A DNA stretch of 23,646 nt, from NCBI GenBank assembly GCA_964345825.1, contig CAYFSI010000015.1, forward strand, positions 1 to 23,646. The letters run 5' to 3'. The DNA is from JAAYDH01 sp964345825 (GTDB lineage: Bacteria > Bacillota_I > Bacilli_A > RFN20 > CAG-826). Below the pieces are notes generated by a model. The model was not told where the DNA came from, searched no databases, and saw only the letters and a program-made list of their open reading frames with translations. This document shows positions 9,201 through 15,401 of this stretch, one piece after another. Position 1 is the first letter of the stretch. The number at the start of each line of letters is the position of its first letter. A program made the translations under genes and the position numbers.

Positions 9201-9566
9201 ATCATATGAGGTGCGAAAGCGGAGAGTTCCAGTTGTTGAAAAATTAATTGATAATTCTTCTATTGAAAGAATGTGATCAGAGTTAACCAATATACCACTA
9301 TTTTCGATTGTGCAATGCCCACCAGTTAAGGGGGAGACATTTGTGTAGTTAAACTTAACTGTCCATTTTCCACTATCTGTCGATATGGAACGCTCAGTTG
9401 AAGAATAACTTGTTGTAATCCTATTTGAAGAATCTAGTGTTAAACCATAGGTGACAGGCTCAGCAAGTTGAGAGAAAATTTGTCCCGAATAATTAGCTAT
9501 GCTGACTCCAATTGCCAATGCGGTAAAAGATGTCATAAAGCCAAGGGGAATACGTTTGTATTTCAT
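6231..9566 (-). CDS. Secreted M6-type metalloprotease with Ig-like domain
   Basis: The 1111-residue protein begins with a signal peptide (KYKR, then a hydrophobic run MTSFTALAIGVSIANYSG). The start is placed at 9566, not at the longer in-frame ATG at 9605, because AAGGAG lies 7 bases before it. Residues 20-540 are Ser/Thr-rich beta sandwiches without a firm family match. Residues 543-625 form a bacterial Ig-like (BIG2) domain (LSLEVGQSATLVANITP, then VASVSTSGLVTAKSIGTAKI). The peptidase domain starts near 660 (KLLVIPVWFTDSS) and carries the zinc site H858-E859-x-x-H862 in HTFTHEMGHVFGLDDYYDY, typical of the immune inhibitor A (M6) group. DTDGDGYLDG resembles a calcium loop. There is no LPxTG motif or C-terminal membrane helix, so it is predicted to be released. 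It probably degrades host or environmental proteins; the target is unknown. Confidence 0.88.
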   Translation of the reverse strand: MKYKRIPLGFMTSFTALAIGVSIANYSGQIFSQLAEPVTYGLTLDSSNRITTSYSSTERSISTDSGKWTVKFNYTNVSPLTGGHCTIENSGILVNSDHILSIEELSINFSTTGTLRFRTSYDASTWGAYNDAVSEQTYTLSSHPYYVEFSALNAKVDLYSVSYGYTCTVNEEADGNYEGALIGVIDFWNPANVADVVTTTETNVTYVNGLSYSDLAHTNEIDVASTITSSKAYQKRYGGIGLGSSENNGTLTINLLSAFQVDKISVIGLAYDTGTSNLSIAGSSASATSKGFTAKRSGSAADIDSAQTLEWAFEAKQSSLIFSTVSKRRLAIYRIMLYSQGKTIPAPVDEVGFTATDSNASSYQERSIFDNDNGLIVSAHFSDGTTSSLTKGTGSNNFTYTIKNSKNEVVSSSSSFGSAGNYTLSVSYKSYIPVRISLIVGENTIFISSIEAILAEDQFTTSDTLLLTDNLLVDLTFSDSSTASNLAYADLSSYGLSLALITPGQINYDITNVFGTAGNWTLKVYDSTNSSIYCNIAVTVVAVNVSGVSIDQGSLSLEVGQSATLVANITPNDAINKALTWASTAPSVASVSTSGLVTAKSIGTAKITVTTTSGGFTDTCTVNVTAAPVMQKTAMAYDYTDYTNNNMYAFDSTPSSGDPKLLVIPVWFTDSSTYITSETKKANVLSDITDVYFGTASSTGWHSVSSFYNEESKGRVNLTGTVSEWYNAGQNTAYYGDASQGQTRTTTLVTTASDWYFTNNPIDSRQNYDTDGDGYLDGVLLIPGAPDYSAARSSYENLWAYCYWLQGTASTSSPKANAFFWASYDFMYGRSTATSRAGTSYNGGDTSHCNVDSHTFTHEMGHVFGLDDYYDYSGSYSPGGGFSMQDYNVGGHDPYSVMALGWADPYIPTTSGSITIGAFQTTHDLILLTPSWNAYNSPFDEYLLLELYTPTGLNQMDSTYTYNDNYPLGPSTTGIRLWHVDARLTTYSGYSYSKSLHSNVSLNNIYHAMSNTYYKAGDSSTSYISPLGQSYANYNLLQLIRNNTAETFKPTADFSAGNLFTNGQSFSMSTYGSQFVNNGKLNSNTNLGWSFSVVITGSGASATATITLTRS

Positions 9567-9609
9567 TGATATACTCCTTAGCACAATTTTTTTTATTTTA
9601 CACAAAAGG

Positions 9610-9623
9610 TTTTCTTAAGAAAA
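9610..9623. promoter_or_regulatory. 14-base palindrome upstream of the protease start
   Basis: TTTTCTTAAGAAAA is a perfect palindrome 44 bases before the protease ATG, next to a possible -10 (TAAAAT on the minus strand). It could be an operator, but it is AT-rich and could be chance. Confidence 0.2.
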
Positions 9624-9673
9624 GAACTATTGAATATTTATTTGTTCAATTTAAAATAGTTTCGTTCCCATCA

Positions 9674-9711
9674 AATAAAAAAAGGAGAGTTCAGAAAGGG
9701 GGTCTGAACTC
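9674..9711 (-). terminator. Strong terminator upstream of the protease gene, with no gene ending there
   Basis: GAGTTCAGA (9687-9695) pairs perfectly (9 bp) with TCTGAACTC (9703-9711) around the 7-base loop AAGGGGG. On the minus strand it is followed by TCCTTTTTTTATTT. No minus-strand coding sequence lies upstream, so it ends either a small RNA or the leader of the protease transcript. Confidence 0.75.
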
Positions 9712-9808
9712 ATAAGTTTAATGAATGCAAAAGCCCTTTTTCCCTTGCTAATGCACTCAAATACAATACGCCAAAATAAAGTATATTGTAAGTAAAAAGC
9801 ACTTTTTA
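9674..9808 (-). ncRNA. Candidate three-hairpin small RNA or attenuator leader
   Basis: Three hairpins follow each other on the minus strand. Hairpin I (9790-9762) is a perfect 7-bp TACAATA/TATTGTA stem. Hairpin II (9759-9722) has 8 pairs including one G-U, two U-U mismatches, then 3 pairs, with a purine loop AAGGGAAAAAGG. Hairpin III is the 9-bp terminator (9711-9687) with loop CCCCCTT. AAGGG in loop II is complementary to CCCTT in loop III, so a loop-loop contact is possible. A possible promoter lies just upstream (TATAAA near 9805-9810, poor -35). No convincing reading frame exists here. It may be a free RNA of about 120 bases, or a terminator-type leader controlling the protease 120 bases downstream. 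The 377-base gap 9567-9943 otherwise holds only AT-rich spacer. Confidence 0.45.
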
Positions 9809-9943
9809 TATCAGAAATATCTTCTCTTCAAAAAAGGTTTTGCTCTTTTGAGTCAAATCTTCGGAAGTAGAACATAATTAGTGTATTAATCTTTTATTTT
9901 TCCAGTTTTTCTTTATTATTAAATAGGGAACAACCACCGACTT

Positions 9944-10480
9944 ATGAGAAAGAAAATTGATGATTTAACAAAAGCTAAGCTCATTTATTCCGGAGAGATT
10001 TTCATTTTTGCCATCGTATTTTTGACTTTGGGAATTCTATTTCTCGTAAGAATTATCGATGTTCAGGATTATAAAAAATGGCTTTTTCCAATTTTAACTT
10101 TGGTGGGTGGTTTGTGGAATATTAGTGAACTGATTTGGGCACTATCTTCTCCAAAGAAAAGAAAGAAGACTTCTCTTTTAGATAAATTTCTTTTATTGCC
10201 TGCTTCAATAGCGTTTTTATCCTTTGGAACCTATGCCTTAATCGTTATGATAGTAAATCCTTCATCGACCGTTCTAGATAACTTTTTCCCCGTCTACATT
10301 GGAGTAGCGCTTTTATACTCTTCTCTTATTTATTTCTTCCAATCTATATATCATTATTTCGTTCCACTTCCCGCATTGCTAATTGCGATTGAAGAGGATC
10401 GAAAAAGCCAAGAAAATAAACAAAAAATCCTCGATGAGAATATCCCAGATAATGAAAATAATGATAATTCTGATGAATAG
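9944..10480 (+). CDS. Four-helix membrane protein of unknown function
   Basis: This 178-residue protein was not recognised. It has four predicted membrane helices, at about residues 16-36, 46-67, 83-105 and 116-138. The loop between helices 2 and 3 is strongly basic (SSPKKRKKTS), and by the positive-inside rule faces the cytoplasm. The last 30 residues are acidic and Asn-rich (ENIPDNENNDNSDE) and probably disordered. There is no catalytic motif. The ATG is the only reasonable start, but the Shine-Dalgarno is poor (AGGGAA about 20 bases upstream). It is divergent from the protease region and followed by a terminator, so it is a single-gene transcript. Confidence 0.6.
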   Translation: MRKKIDDLTKAKLIYSGEIFIFAIVFLTLGILFLVRIIDVQDYKKWLFPILTLVGGLWNISELIWALSSPKKRKKTSLLDKFLLLPASIAFLSFGTYALIVMIVNPSSTVLDNFFPVYIGVALLYSSLIYFFQSIYHYFVPLPALLIAIEEDRKSQENKQKILDENIPDNENNDNSDE

Positions 10481-10541
10481 TTTTTGATTTATTTTGTCTA
10501 TCGGTTAATTAACTAATTTCTGTATAAAATTACTAAAAAAG

Positions 10542-10572
10542 ACCAAATGCAACCAATAATTGCGGTTTTTTT
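10542..10572 (+). terminator. Terminator of the four-helix membrane protein gene
   Basis: ACC-(AAAT bulge)-GCAA pairs with TTGC-GGT across a 7-base loop, followed by TTTTTTT. A run of A on the other side would let it work on the minus strand too. Confidence 0.6.
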
Positions 10573-10581
10573 ATTAAATTT

Positions 10582-10627
10582 TGTCAATTCTACTCCCTTG
10601 TTCTCGTTGGTAGAGTGACATTTTTCT
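10582..10627 (+). promoter_or_regulatory. Second hairpin upstream of the GT8 cassette
   Basis: TGTCA-AT-TCTAC (10582-10593) pairs with GTAGA-G-TGACA (10610-10620), ten pairs with a small internal loop and a 16-base hairpin loop, followed by TTTTTCT. It could be a tandem terminator or a leader/operator element. It lies about 90 bases before the GT8 start. Confidence 0.3.
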
Positions 10628-10710
10628 ATTCTCTTTTCAATCATTCAACCTTTAGATAGGTAAAACATAGTTTAATGGCTAAAATGTTTGAGACCCAAGG
10701 AGGGGCCTTT

Positions 10711-11688
10711 ATGAAAACTAATATTATTCCAATTTTCTTCGCCACTGATGACAAATATTTAGACTACTTGCTTGTCACCCTTGCATCGTTAAAAGACCAC
10801 GCTAGTAAGAATAACCACTATGACCTTTATGTTCTTTATGACCGTATATCCTTTTCTAATCGCAAACGCGTTAAAACTTTTGAACAAGATAACATTACTA
10901 TTAAATTTGTAAATGTTGGCCTTCGTGCTATGCGCTTAGGAAATAATTTAGGAATTAGAGATTATTACACTAAGACCACTTACTTCCGCTTATTACTTCC
11001 AACTTTATTCCCCAAGTTAGACAAGATCTTATACTTGGACTGCGACATCGTTATTTTAGAAGATGTTGCTAATTTATATAACATTGATGTCGGTGATAAC
11101 TTAATCGGCGCTTCACCAGATTACGCTGTCAACAGCGTTGAAGAATTCGCTCAGTACGTCGAAAACGCTCTTGACCTTCCAAAGATTCGTTATTTTAATG
11201 CTGGCATTATCATTATGAATCTTAAGAGAATGAGAGAAACTTATTTCGAACAAAGAGTCATCAATTTAATAAACACCATGACTTTCATGGTAGCTCAAGA
11301 CCAAGATATCCTTAATGTCATCTGCAAAGGCCAAGTCCAATATTTCTCCTGGGATTGGGATGTCATGCCAGTCGGAGCTGAAATTAAGAACCCAAAATTA
11401 ATTCACTATAATTTGATTTTCAAACCTTGGAGAATGGATGGCGTTCTTTATGAAGAACATTTCTGGAAATACGCTAAAATGGCTGGTGTCTATGAAAAGA
11501 TTATCGCCAAGAAAGGCATCATTAGTCCAGAACAAAATGCTAAAGAATGGGCTGAGCTCAACAATTTGAAAATGGGCTGTTTGATGGAAGCTAAAAATTT
11601 CGAATACTATCGTACTAATATTGAGAAAAGTAAGAGAAGGGAGGAGGATTTGTGGGCGCTTCAACTCCAACTTCAGAATATCGATTAA
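10711..11688 (+). CDS. Glycosyltransferase family 8 protein
   Basis: This 325-residue cytoplasmic or membrane-peripheral enzyme is predicted to transfer a sugar from a nucleotide sugar with retention, using a metal bound by the DxD motif D110-C-D112 in YLDCDIVILED. Other GT8 landmarks are the N-terminal IPIFFATDDKYLDYLLVTLA segment, NAGIIIMNLKRMR, DQDILNVICKG and LIHYNLIFKPW. The start at 10711 is chosen over an in-frame ATG at 10675 because AAGGAGG lies 7 bases before it. The gene overlaps the following acyltransferase by 37 bases, so the two are translationally coupled. The acceptor is unknown; a lipid is suggested by the two acyltransferase-like genes that follow. Confidence 0.92.
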   Translation: MKTNIIPIFFATDDKYLDYLLVTLASLKDHASKNNHYDLYVLYDRISFSNRKRVKTFEQDNITIKFVNVGLRAMRLGNNLGIRDYYTKTTYFRLLLPTLFPKLDKILYLDCDIVILEDVANLYNIDVGDNLIGASPDYAVNSVEEFAQYVENALDLPKIRYFNAGIIIMNLKRMRETYFEQRVINLINTMTFMVAQDQDILNVICKGQVQYFSWDWDVMPVGAEIKNPKLIHYNLIFKPWRMDGVLYEEHFWKYAKMAGVYEKIIAKKGIISPEQNAKEWAELNNLKMGCLMEAKNFEYYRTNIEKSKRREEDLWALQLQLQNID

Positions 11689-12494
11689 AAGTTCTTGATA
11701 GAATTAAAGAGCTGGAAAGGATGGGTCGCTTCGATAAGGATGTCGAAGATGATCCTCCTTTTGACAAACTTAAAAAGGGCGAGGTTGATTATCCCCGTCG
11801 TCGTCTATCAAGCAAAATCAAAGCCTGGTGGGCAACAAAATACTCTAATCGTTTCTTTGGCAAGATGCTAAAGAATAAGCAAGTTATCATCGACGATATT
11901 GTCGGTCTTGAAAATCTAAAGAACTTAAAGAGTGGGGCAGTTCTTACTCAAAATCACTTCTCACCATTTGATGGCGTTCCCATCCATGTGGCGATGAATA
12001 AAAATTTTAGGAAGAAAAGACTATACACTCTAATTCGGGAAGGTAATTTTCGTTTTCCAGGCATATTCGGATTTTTCATGCGCAATTGTTACACCATTCC
12101 TCTTGCAAGTGACTATGAATTGTTCAAAGAGATGAAACAAACCATCGATGATACTTTGAAAAATGGACATTTTTTACTCGTTTATGCTGAGCAATCGATG
12201 TGGTGGAATTACCGTAAGCCAAAACCATTAAAGCCTGGTGCAGCCACTTTTGCGACTCAAAATGGAGTGCCTCTTGTCCCCATGTTCATTACTATGAAGG
12301 ATGATGACACTGTCGATCAAGATGGATTGCCAATTCAACGTTATACTCTTCACATTTTGAAACCAATCTACCCAGATCCTCTTAAGAGTAAAAAAGAAAA
12401 TATTCGATTAATGATTGAAACAAATGAAAAAATGTGGAAACAATGTTATGAAGCGAATTATCAAATTCCTTTAACTTACGAGACGGAGAAATAA
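11652..12494 (+). CDS. PlsC-like 1-acyl-glycerol-3-phosphate acyltransferase family
   Basis: The 280-residue protein carries the acyltransferase block I H102-x4-D107 (NHFSPFD), block II around LIREGNFRFPGIF, and a variant block III AEQSMW in place of the common EGTRS. Block IV is GVPLVPMFITM. These define the PlsC/LPLAT fold (PF01553), which moves acyl chains onto lysophosphatidate or a related hydroxyl at the inner membrane face. It starts with GTG right behind AGGAGG, inside the end of the GT8 gene. The N-terminal 70 residues are charged and unique. The changed block III suggests that the acceptor may not be lysophosphatidate. It ends 4 bases before the CrtO-like gene. Confidence 0.87.
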   Translation: MGASTPTSEYRLKVLDRIKELERMGRFDKDVEDDPPFDKLKKGEVDYPRRRLSSKIKAWWATKYSNRFFGKMLKNKQVIIDDIVGLENLKNLKSGAVLTQNHFSPFDGVPIHVAMNKNFRKKRLYTLIREGNFRFPGIFGFFMRNCYTIPLASDYELFKEMKQTIDDTLKNGHFLLVYAEQSMWWNYRKPKPLKPGAATFATQNGVPLVPMFITMKDDDTVDQDGLPIQRYTLHILKPIYPDPLKSKKENIRLMIETNEKMWKQCYEANYQIPLTYETEK

Positions 12495-12498
12495 CGGC

Positions 12499-13107
12499 AT
12501 GCTCATTTATTTGACAATAATTATTTTAGGAACAGCATTTTGCGCCGTGCTTAATATTTTTTTCAACCCTATGAGGGAACCTTGGTATTTCTACGCTATT
12601 TATAGTGTGATTATTACAATATCACTGATTTTAATCGACGCCCTTGTGGCCTTGATTGTTCGTAAGATGCCAGAAAGAATGTTCGTCAAAGACAAATATA
12701 TCTATCGATTAGGAAAACGAGAGAAGAAATTTTACGATCTAATCGGAGTAAAAAAGTGGAAAGAAAAAATTCCTGAATTGGGTGGTTTTACTTCCTTTCA
12801 TAAAGATCACATCGCCGACCCTTTCAATAATGACTATCTCAATCGTTTTATCCTCGAAGCCCACTATGGCATCAGCATTCACTTATGGAGTGTCCCTTTT
12901 GGTTTCTTAGTAATCTTTCTTGATTACCGAATGTTCTTAGGGACTAGCAACCTATTCCTAACCATGGCGATACCCCTAGCGTGTATCAACGCGGCATTAG
13001 TTGTCGCTCCAGCTTTTATATTAAAGTATAATCTTCCTAAATTAGTGAAGATTCGCGATCATAATCTACGTCAGCAAAAATTGGCAAATGAAAAGTCTCC
13101 CAGTTAA
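12499..13107 (+). CDS. CrtO-like membrane acyltransferase family protein
   Basis: The 202-residue membrane protein resembles the glycosyl-4,4'-diaponeurosporenoate acyltransferase family (CrtO of staphyloxanthin synthesis). Shared features are the tract FYDLIGVKKWKEKIPELGGF (residues 78-97), FILEAHYGISIHLW (117-130), and ILKYNLPKL (174-182) near the end. Four membrane helices are visible at about 2-22, 31-54, 126-147 and 151-176. In Staphylococcus the enzyme acylates a sugar on a carotenoid. No carotenoid gene is present here, so a different glycolipid acceptor is inferred. It is the third gene of a tight cassette with a glycosyltransferase and a PlsC-like enzyme. The family call rests on motif recall, not on a search. 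Confidence 0.65.
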   Translation: MLIYLTIIILGTAFCAVLNIFFNPMREPWYFYAIYSVIITISLILIDALVALIVRKMPERMFVKDKYIYRLGKREKKFYDLIGVKKWKEKIPELGGFTSFHKDHIADPFNNDYLNRFILEAHYGISIHLWSVPFGFLVIFLDYRMFLGTSNLFLTMAIPLACINAALVVAPAFILKYNLPKLVKIRDHNLRQQKLANEKSPS

Positions 13108-13120
13108 TTGAGAGACTTTT
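13091..13120. terminator. Bidirectional terminator between the GT8 cassette and gpmA
   Basis: AAAAGTCTC (13091-13099) pairs perfectly (9 bp) with GAGACTTTT (13112-13120). T runs lie on both sides. The stop codon of the CrtO-like gene lies in the loop, and gpmA ends 6 bases beyond. Confidence 0.88.
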
Positions 13121-13125
13121 TTAAT

Positions 13126-13875
13126 TTACTTTTTCTTGGCTTGATTAGCAACACTGAGGATCTTTTCTTGAATGGTTTTTGGATCGCCGATGTATTCATG
13201 AGAGATCACTTTCATATTATCATCAAACTTGTAGACGAGTGGAATTCCAGTTGGAATGTTAACCCCGACAATGTCATCATCAGAGATCCCATCGAGAAAT
13301 TTAACTAACGCTCTTAAAGAGTTTCCGTGGGCAGCGATGAGAACATTTTCGCCTCTTTTTAAACGAGGAAGTATTTCTCGATCATAGAAAGGAATGACGC
13401 GTTGAACAGTATTGTATAGCGATTCGGCTAACGGGATATCCTTTTTGTCGACTTTTTGGTAAGCAGGAGCAAAAGCGGCATTCCTCTTATCATCTTCTTC
13501 AAGAGATGGCGGTGGTACATCGTAGGAACGACGCCACAATGTGACTTGGGCATCACCGTACTTAGCGGCAGTCTCGGCTTTATTAAGTCCTTGGAGAGCT
13601 CCATAATGACGTTCATTGAGTTCCCAAGTCTTATATACTGGCAAAAATTCTCTGTTCATCTCGGCTAAAACGAAATTGAGGGTGTGAATGGCACGCTTAA
13701 GATAGGATGTGTAGCATACATCAAATTCGATGCCACTCTCTTTTAGAGCTACGCCTCCGGCTTTAGCTTCTTCAACACCAGCGGCGGATAAATCAACATC
13801 AGTCCAACCAGTGAAAAGATTAAGTTTGTTCCATTCGCTTTCGCCGTGGCGGACGAGCACTAAGATTCTTTCCAT
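13126..13875 (-). CDS. gpmA: 2,3-bisphosphoglycerate-dependent phosphoglycerate mutase
   Basis: This 249-residue glycolytic enzyme interconverts 3- and 2-phosphoglycerate through a phosphohistidine. The catalytic H10 is in LVRHGESEWN, followed by LFTGWTDVDLS. The acid is E88 in ELNERHYGALQG, and the second His is H183 in AAHGNSLRAL. The length matches the dPGM family (about 250). AAAGGAG lies 7 bases before the ATG. The gene is divergent from eno, which uses its product, with a promoter for each in the 180 bases between. Having the cofactor-dependent form is informative, as many Bacilli use the unrelated manganese enzyme; whether that is also present cannot be seen here. Confidence 0.97.
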   Translation of the reverse strand: MERILVLVRHGESEWNKLNLFTGWTDVDLSAAGVEEAKAGGVALKESGIEFDVCYTSYLKRAIHTLNFVLAEMNREFLPVYKTWELNERHYGALQGLNKAETAAKYGDAQVTLWRRSYDVPPPSLEEDDKRNAAFAPAYQKVDKKDIPLAESLYNTVQRVIPFYDREILPRLKRGENVLIAAHGNSLRALVKFLDGISDDDIVGVNIPTGIPLVYKFDDNMKVISHEYIGDPKTIQEKILSVANQAKKK

Positions 13876-13921
13876 AATATTCTCCTTTATGTCTTAAAAT
13901 TATTTTTAATAATCCTTATCT

Positions 13922-13950
13922 ATTTTACCTATCCAATGAAGACAATTCAA
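13922..13950 (-). promoter_or_regulatory. gpmA promoter
   Basis: On the minus strand TTGAAT (13950-13945) and TAAAAT (13927-13922) are separated by exactly 17 bases. This puts the start about 40 bases before the coding start. Confidence 0.6.
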
Positions 13951-14025
13951 CATTCTAATAAGAATAGATTAGGTGGAAAATAAGTTCTTAATCGCATAGG
14001 GTTTCCTTTTTTTCTTTTATTAATA

Positions 14026-14031
14026 TATAAT
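14026..14031 (+). promoter_or_regulatory. eno promoter -10 box
   Basis: A perfect TATAAT lies 24 bases before the eno start codon. The -35 region is a pyrimidine tract (TTTCCT) with little similarity to TTGACA. Confidence 0.5.
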
Positions 14032-14055
14032 AACAACAGAAAATAGGAGGCAATT

Positions 14056-15348
14056 ATGCCATATATTAGTTCAATTCACGCTCGGGAAGTTATCGACTCA
14101 CGTGGCAATCCCACCATTGAAGTGGAAGTCACTACTGAATCTGGTGCTTTCGGAAGGGCTATTGTTCCCTCAGGTGCTTCGACTGGCGAAAGAGAAGCAT
14201 TAGAACTCCGTGATGGAGATAAAAAACGCTTTGGTGGTAAAGGTGTTTTAAAGGCTGTTGAAAATGTTAACAGTATTATCGCCCCAGAAATTATTGGATT
14301 ACCTGTTGATCAACAAGTTTTAATCGATGAAACAATGATTAAATTAGATGGTACAGAAACCAAAGAAAAACTCGGCGCAAACGCCATTTTAGGTGTTTCT
14401 CTTGCTGTTGCGAGAGCGGCTGCTGATTTCTACGGACTTCCTTTATACAAATATCTCGGTGGTCCAAATGCGAAAATGTTGCCAGTTCCAATGATGAATG
14501 TCATCAACGGTGGTAGCCACGCCGATAGTTCTGTCGATTTCCAAGAATATATGATTATGCCTATCGGAGCCAAATCATTACGCGAAGCTCTCCGTATGGG
14601 TGCTGAAACTTTCCATGCTTTAAAGAAAGTCTTGAAAGATAAAGGCCATGTCACAGCCGTTGGTGATGAAGGCGGATTCGCTCCAAATCTCGGAAGTAAC
14701 GAAGAACCATTAGAAGTTATTGTCGAAGCTATCAAGAAGGCCGGCTATGTTCCTGGTAAAGATATTTGCTTGGCCATGGACGTCGCAGCAAGTGAATTCT
14801 ACAATACCGAAACCGGTATGTATGAACTTAAGAAGTCCAAAGGTGGCAATTTAACCACTGACCAAATGATTGACCTACTCGCTTCCTTTGTTGAGAAATA
14901 TCCTGTTATTTCCATCGAAGATGGATTAGGCGAAAGAGACTGGGCCGGTTGGAAAAAGCTCACTGATCGCTTGGCTAAAAAGATTCAAATCGTCGGTGAT
15001 GACTTATTCGTTACCAATCCTAAGATTGTTAAGAAGGGCATTAAGGAAGGTCTCGCTAATAGTGTTCTCATTAAGCTCAACCAAATTGGAACGCTTACCG
15101 AAACATTGGATTGTTGCCAAGAAGCTGAAAGAGCAGGCTATACCTGTGTCGTCAGCCATCGTTCAGGTGAAACCGAAGACACCACTATTGCTGATTTAGT
15201 CGTCGGATTAAATGCTGGACAAATCAAGACTGGTTCAATGAGCCGCACTGATCGTATCGCAAAATACAATCAATTGATGAGAATTGAAGAAGAATTAGGT
15301 GAGACCGCCCAATTCAAAGGCAAAGAAGTCTTCTACAATTTAAGATAG
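14056..15348 (+). CDS. eno: Enolase
   Basis: The 430-residue enzyme converts 2-phosphoglycerate to phosphoenolpyruvate with magnesium in the cytoplasm. All active-site residues are visible: E205 (GDEGGF), metal ligands D242, E288 (SIEDG) and D315 (GDDLFVT), the bases K340 (LIKLNQIGTLTET) and K391 (KTGSMSRTDR), and H368-R-S-G. Length is normal for bacterial enolase. AGGAGG lies 6 bases before ATG. The gene is preceded by TATAAT, followed by a clear terminator, and is divergent from gpmA, so the pair may be expressed together but as separate transcripts. Confidence 0.99.
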   Translation: MPYISSIHAREVIDSRGNPTIEVEVTTESGAFGRAIVPSGASTGEREALELRDGDKKRFGGKGVLKAVENVNSIIAPEIIGLPVDQQVLIDETMIKLDGTETKEKLGANAILGVSLAVARAAADFYGLPLYKYLGGPNAKMLPVPMMNVINGGSHADSSVDFQEYMIMPIGAKSLREALRMGAETFHALKKVLKDKGHVTAVGDEGGFAPNLGSNEEPLEVIVEAIKKAGYVPGKDICLAMDVAASEFYNTETGMYELKKSKGGNLTTDQMIDLLASFVEKYPVISIEDGLGERDWAGWKKLTDRLAKKIQIVGDDLFVTNPKIVKKGIKEGLANSVLIKLNQIGTLTETLDCCQEAERAGYTCVVSHRSGETEDTTIADLVVGLNAGQIKTGSMSRTDRIAKYNQLMRIEEELGETAQFKGKEVFYNLR

Positions 15349-15367
15349 TTCTCAAACTAATAAAACT

Positions 15368-15397
15368 AAACCCATCCGACCGATGGGTTTTTATTTT
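15368..15397 (+). terminator. eno terminator
   Basis: AAACCCATC pairs with GATGGGTTT (9 bp, 5-base loop), followed by TTATTTTTT on the plus strand. The convergent hydrolase gene ends at 15402 and may share it, although its T run is weaker. Confidence 0.88.
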
Positions 15398-15401
15398 TTG
15401 C

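Noticed and set aside
9567..9605. Upstream in-frame ATG at 9605 as the start of the metalloprotease
   Set aside because: It has no ribosome site, while the ATG at 9566 has AAGGAG at ideal spacing and is followed directly by a normal signal peptide.
9721..9795. A 24-codon plus-strand reading frame inside the three-hairpin region
   Set aside because: It has no ribosome site and overlaps the RNA stems on the opposite strand; its composition is not protein-like.
10675..10710. In-frame ATG at 10675 as the start of the GT8 gene
   Set aside because: The segment contains the AAGGAGG ribosome site for the ATG at 10711 and would add 12 residues before the family's normal N-terminus.
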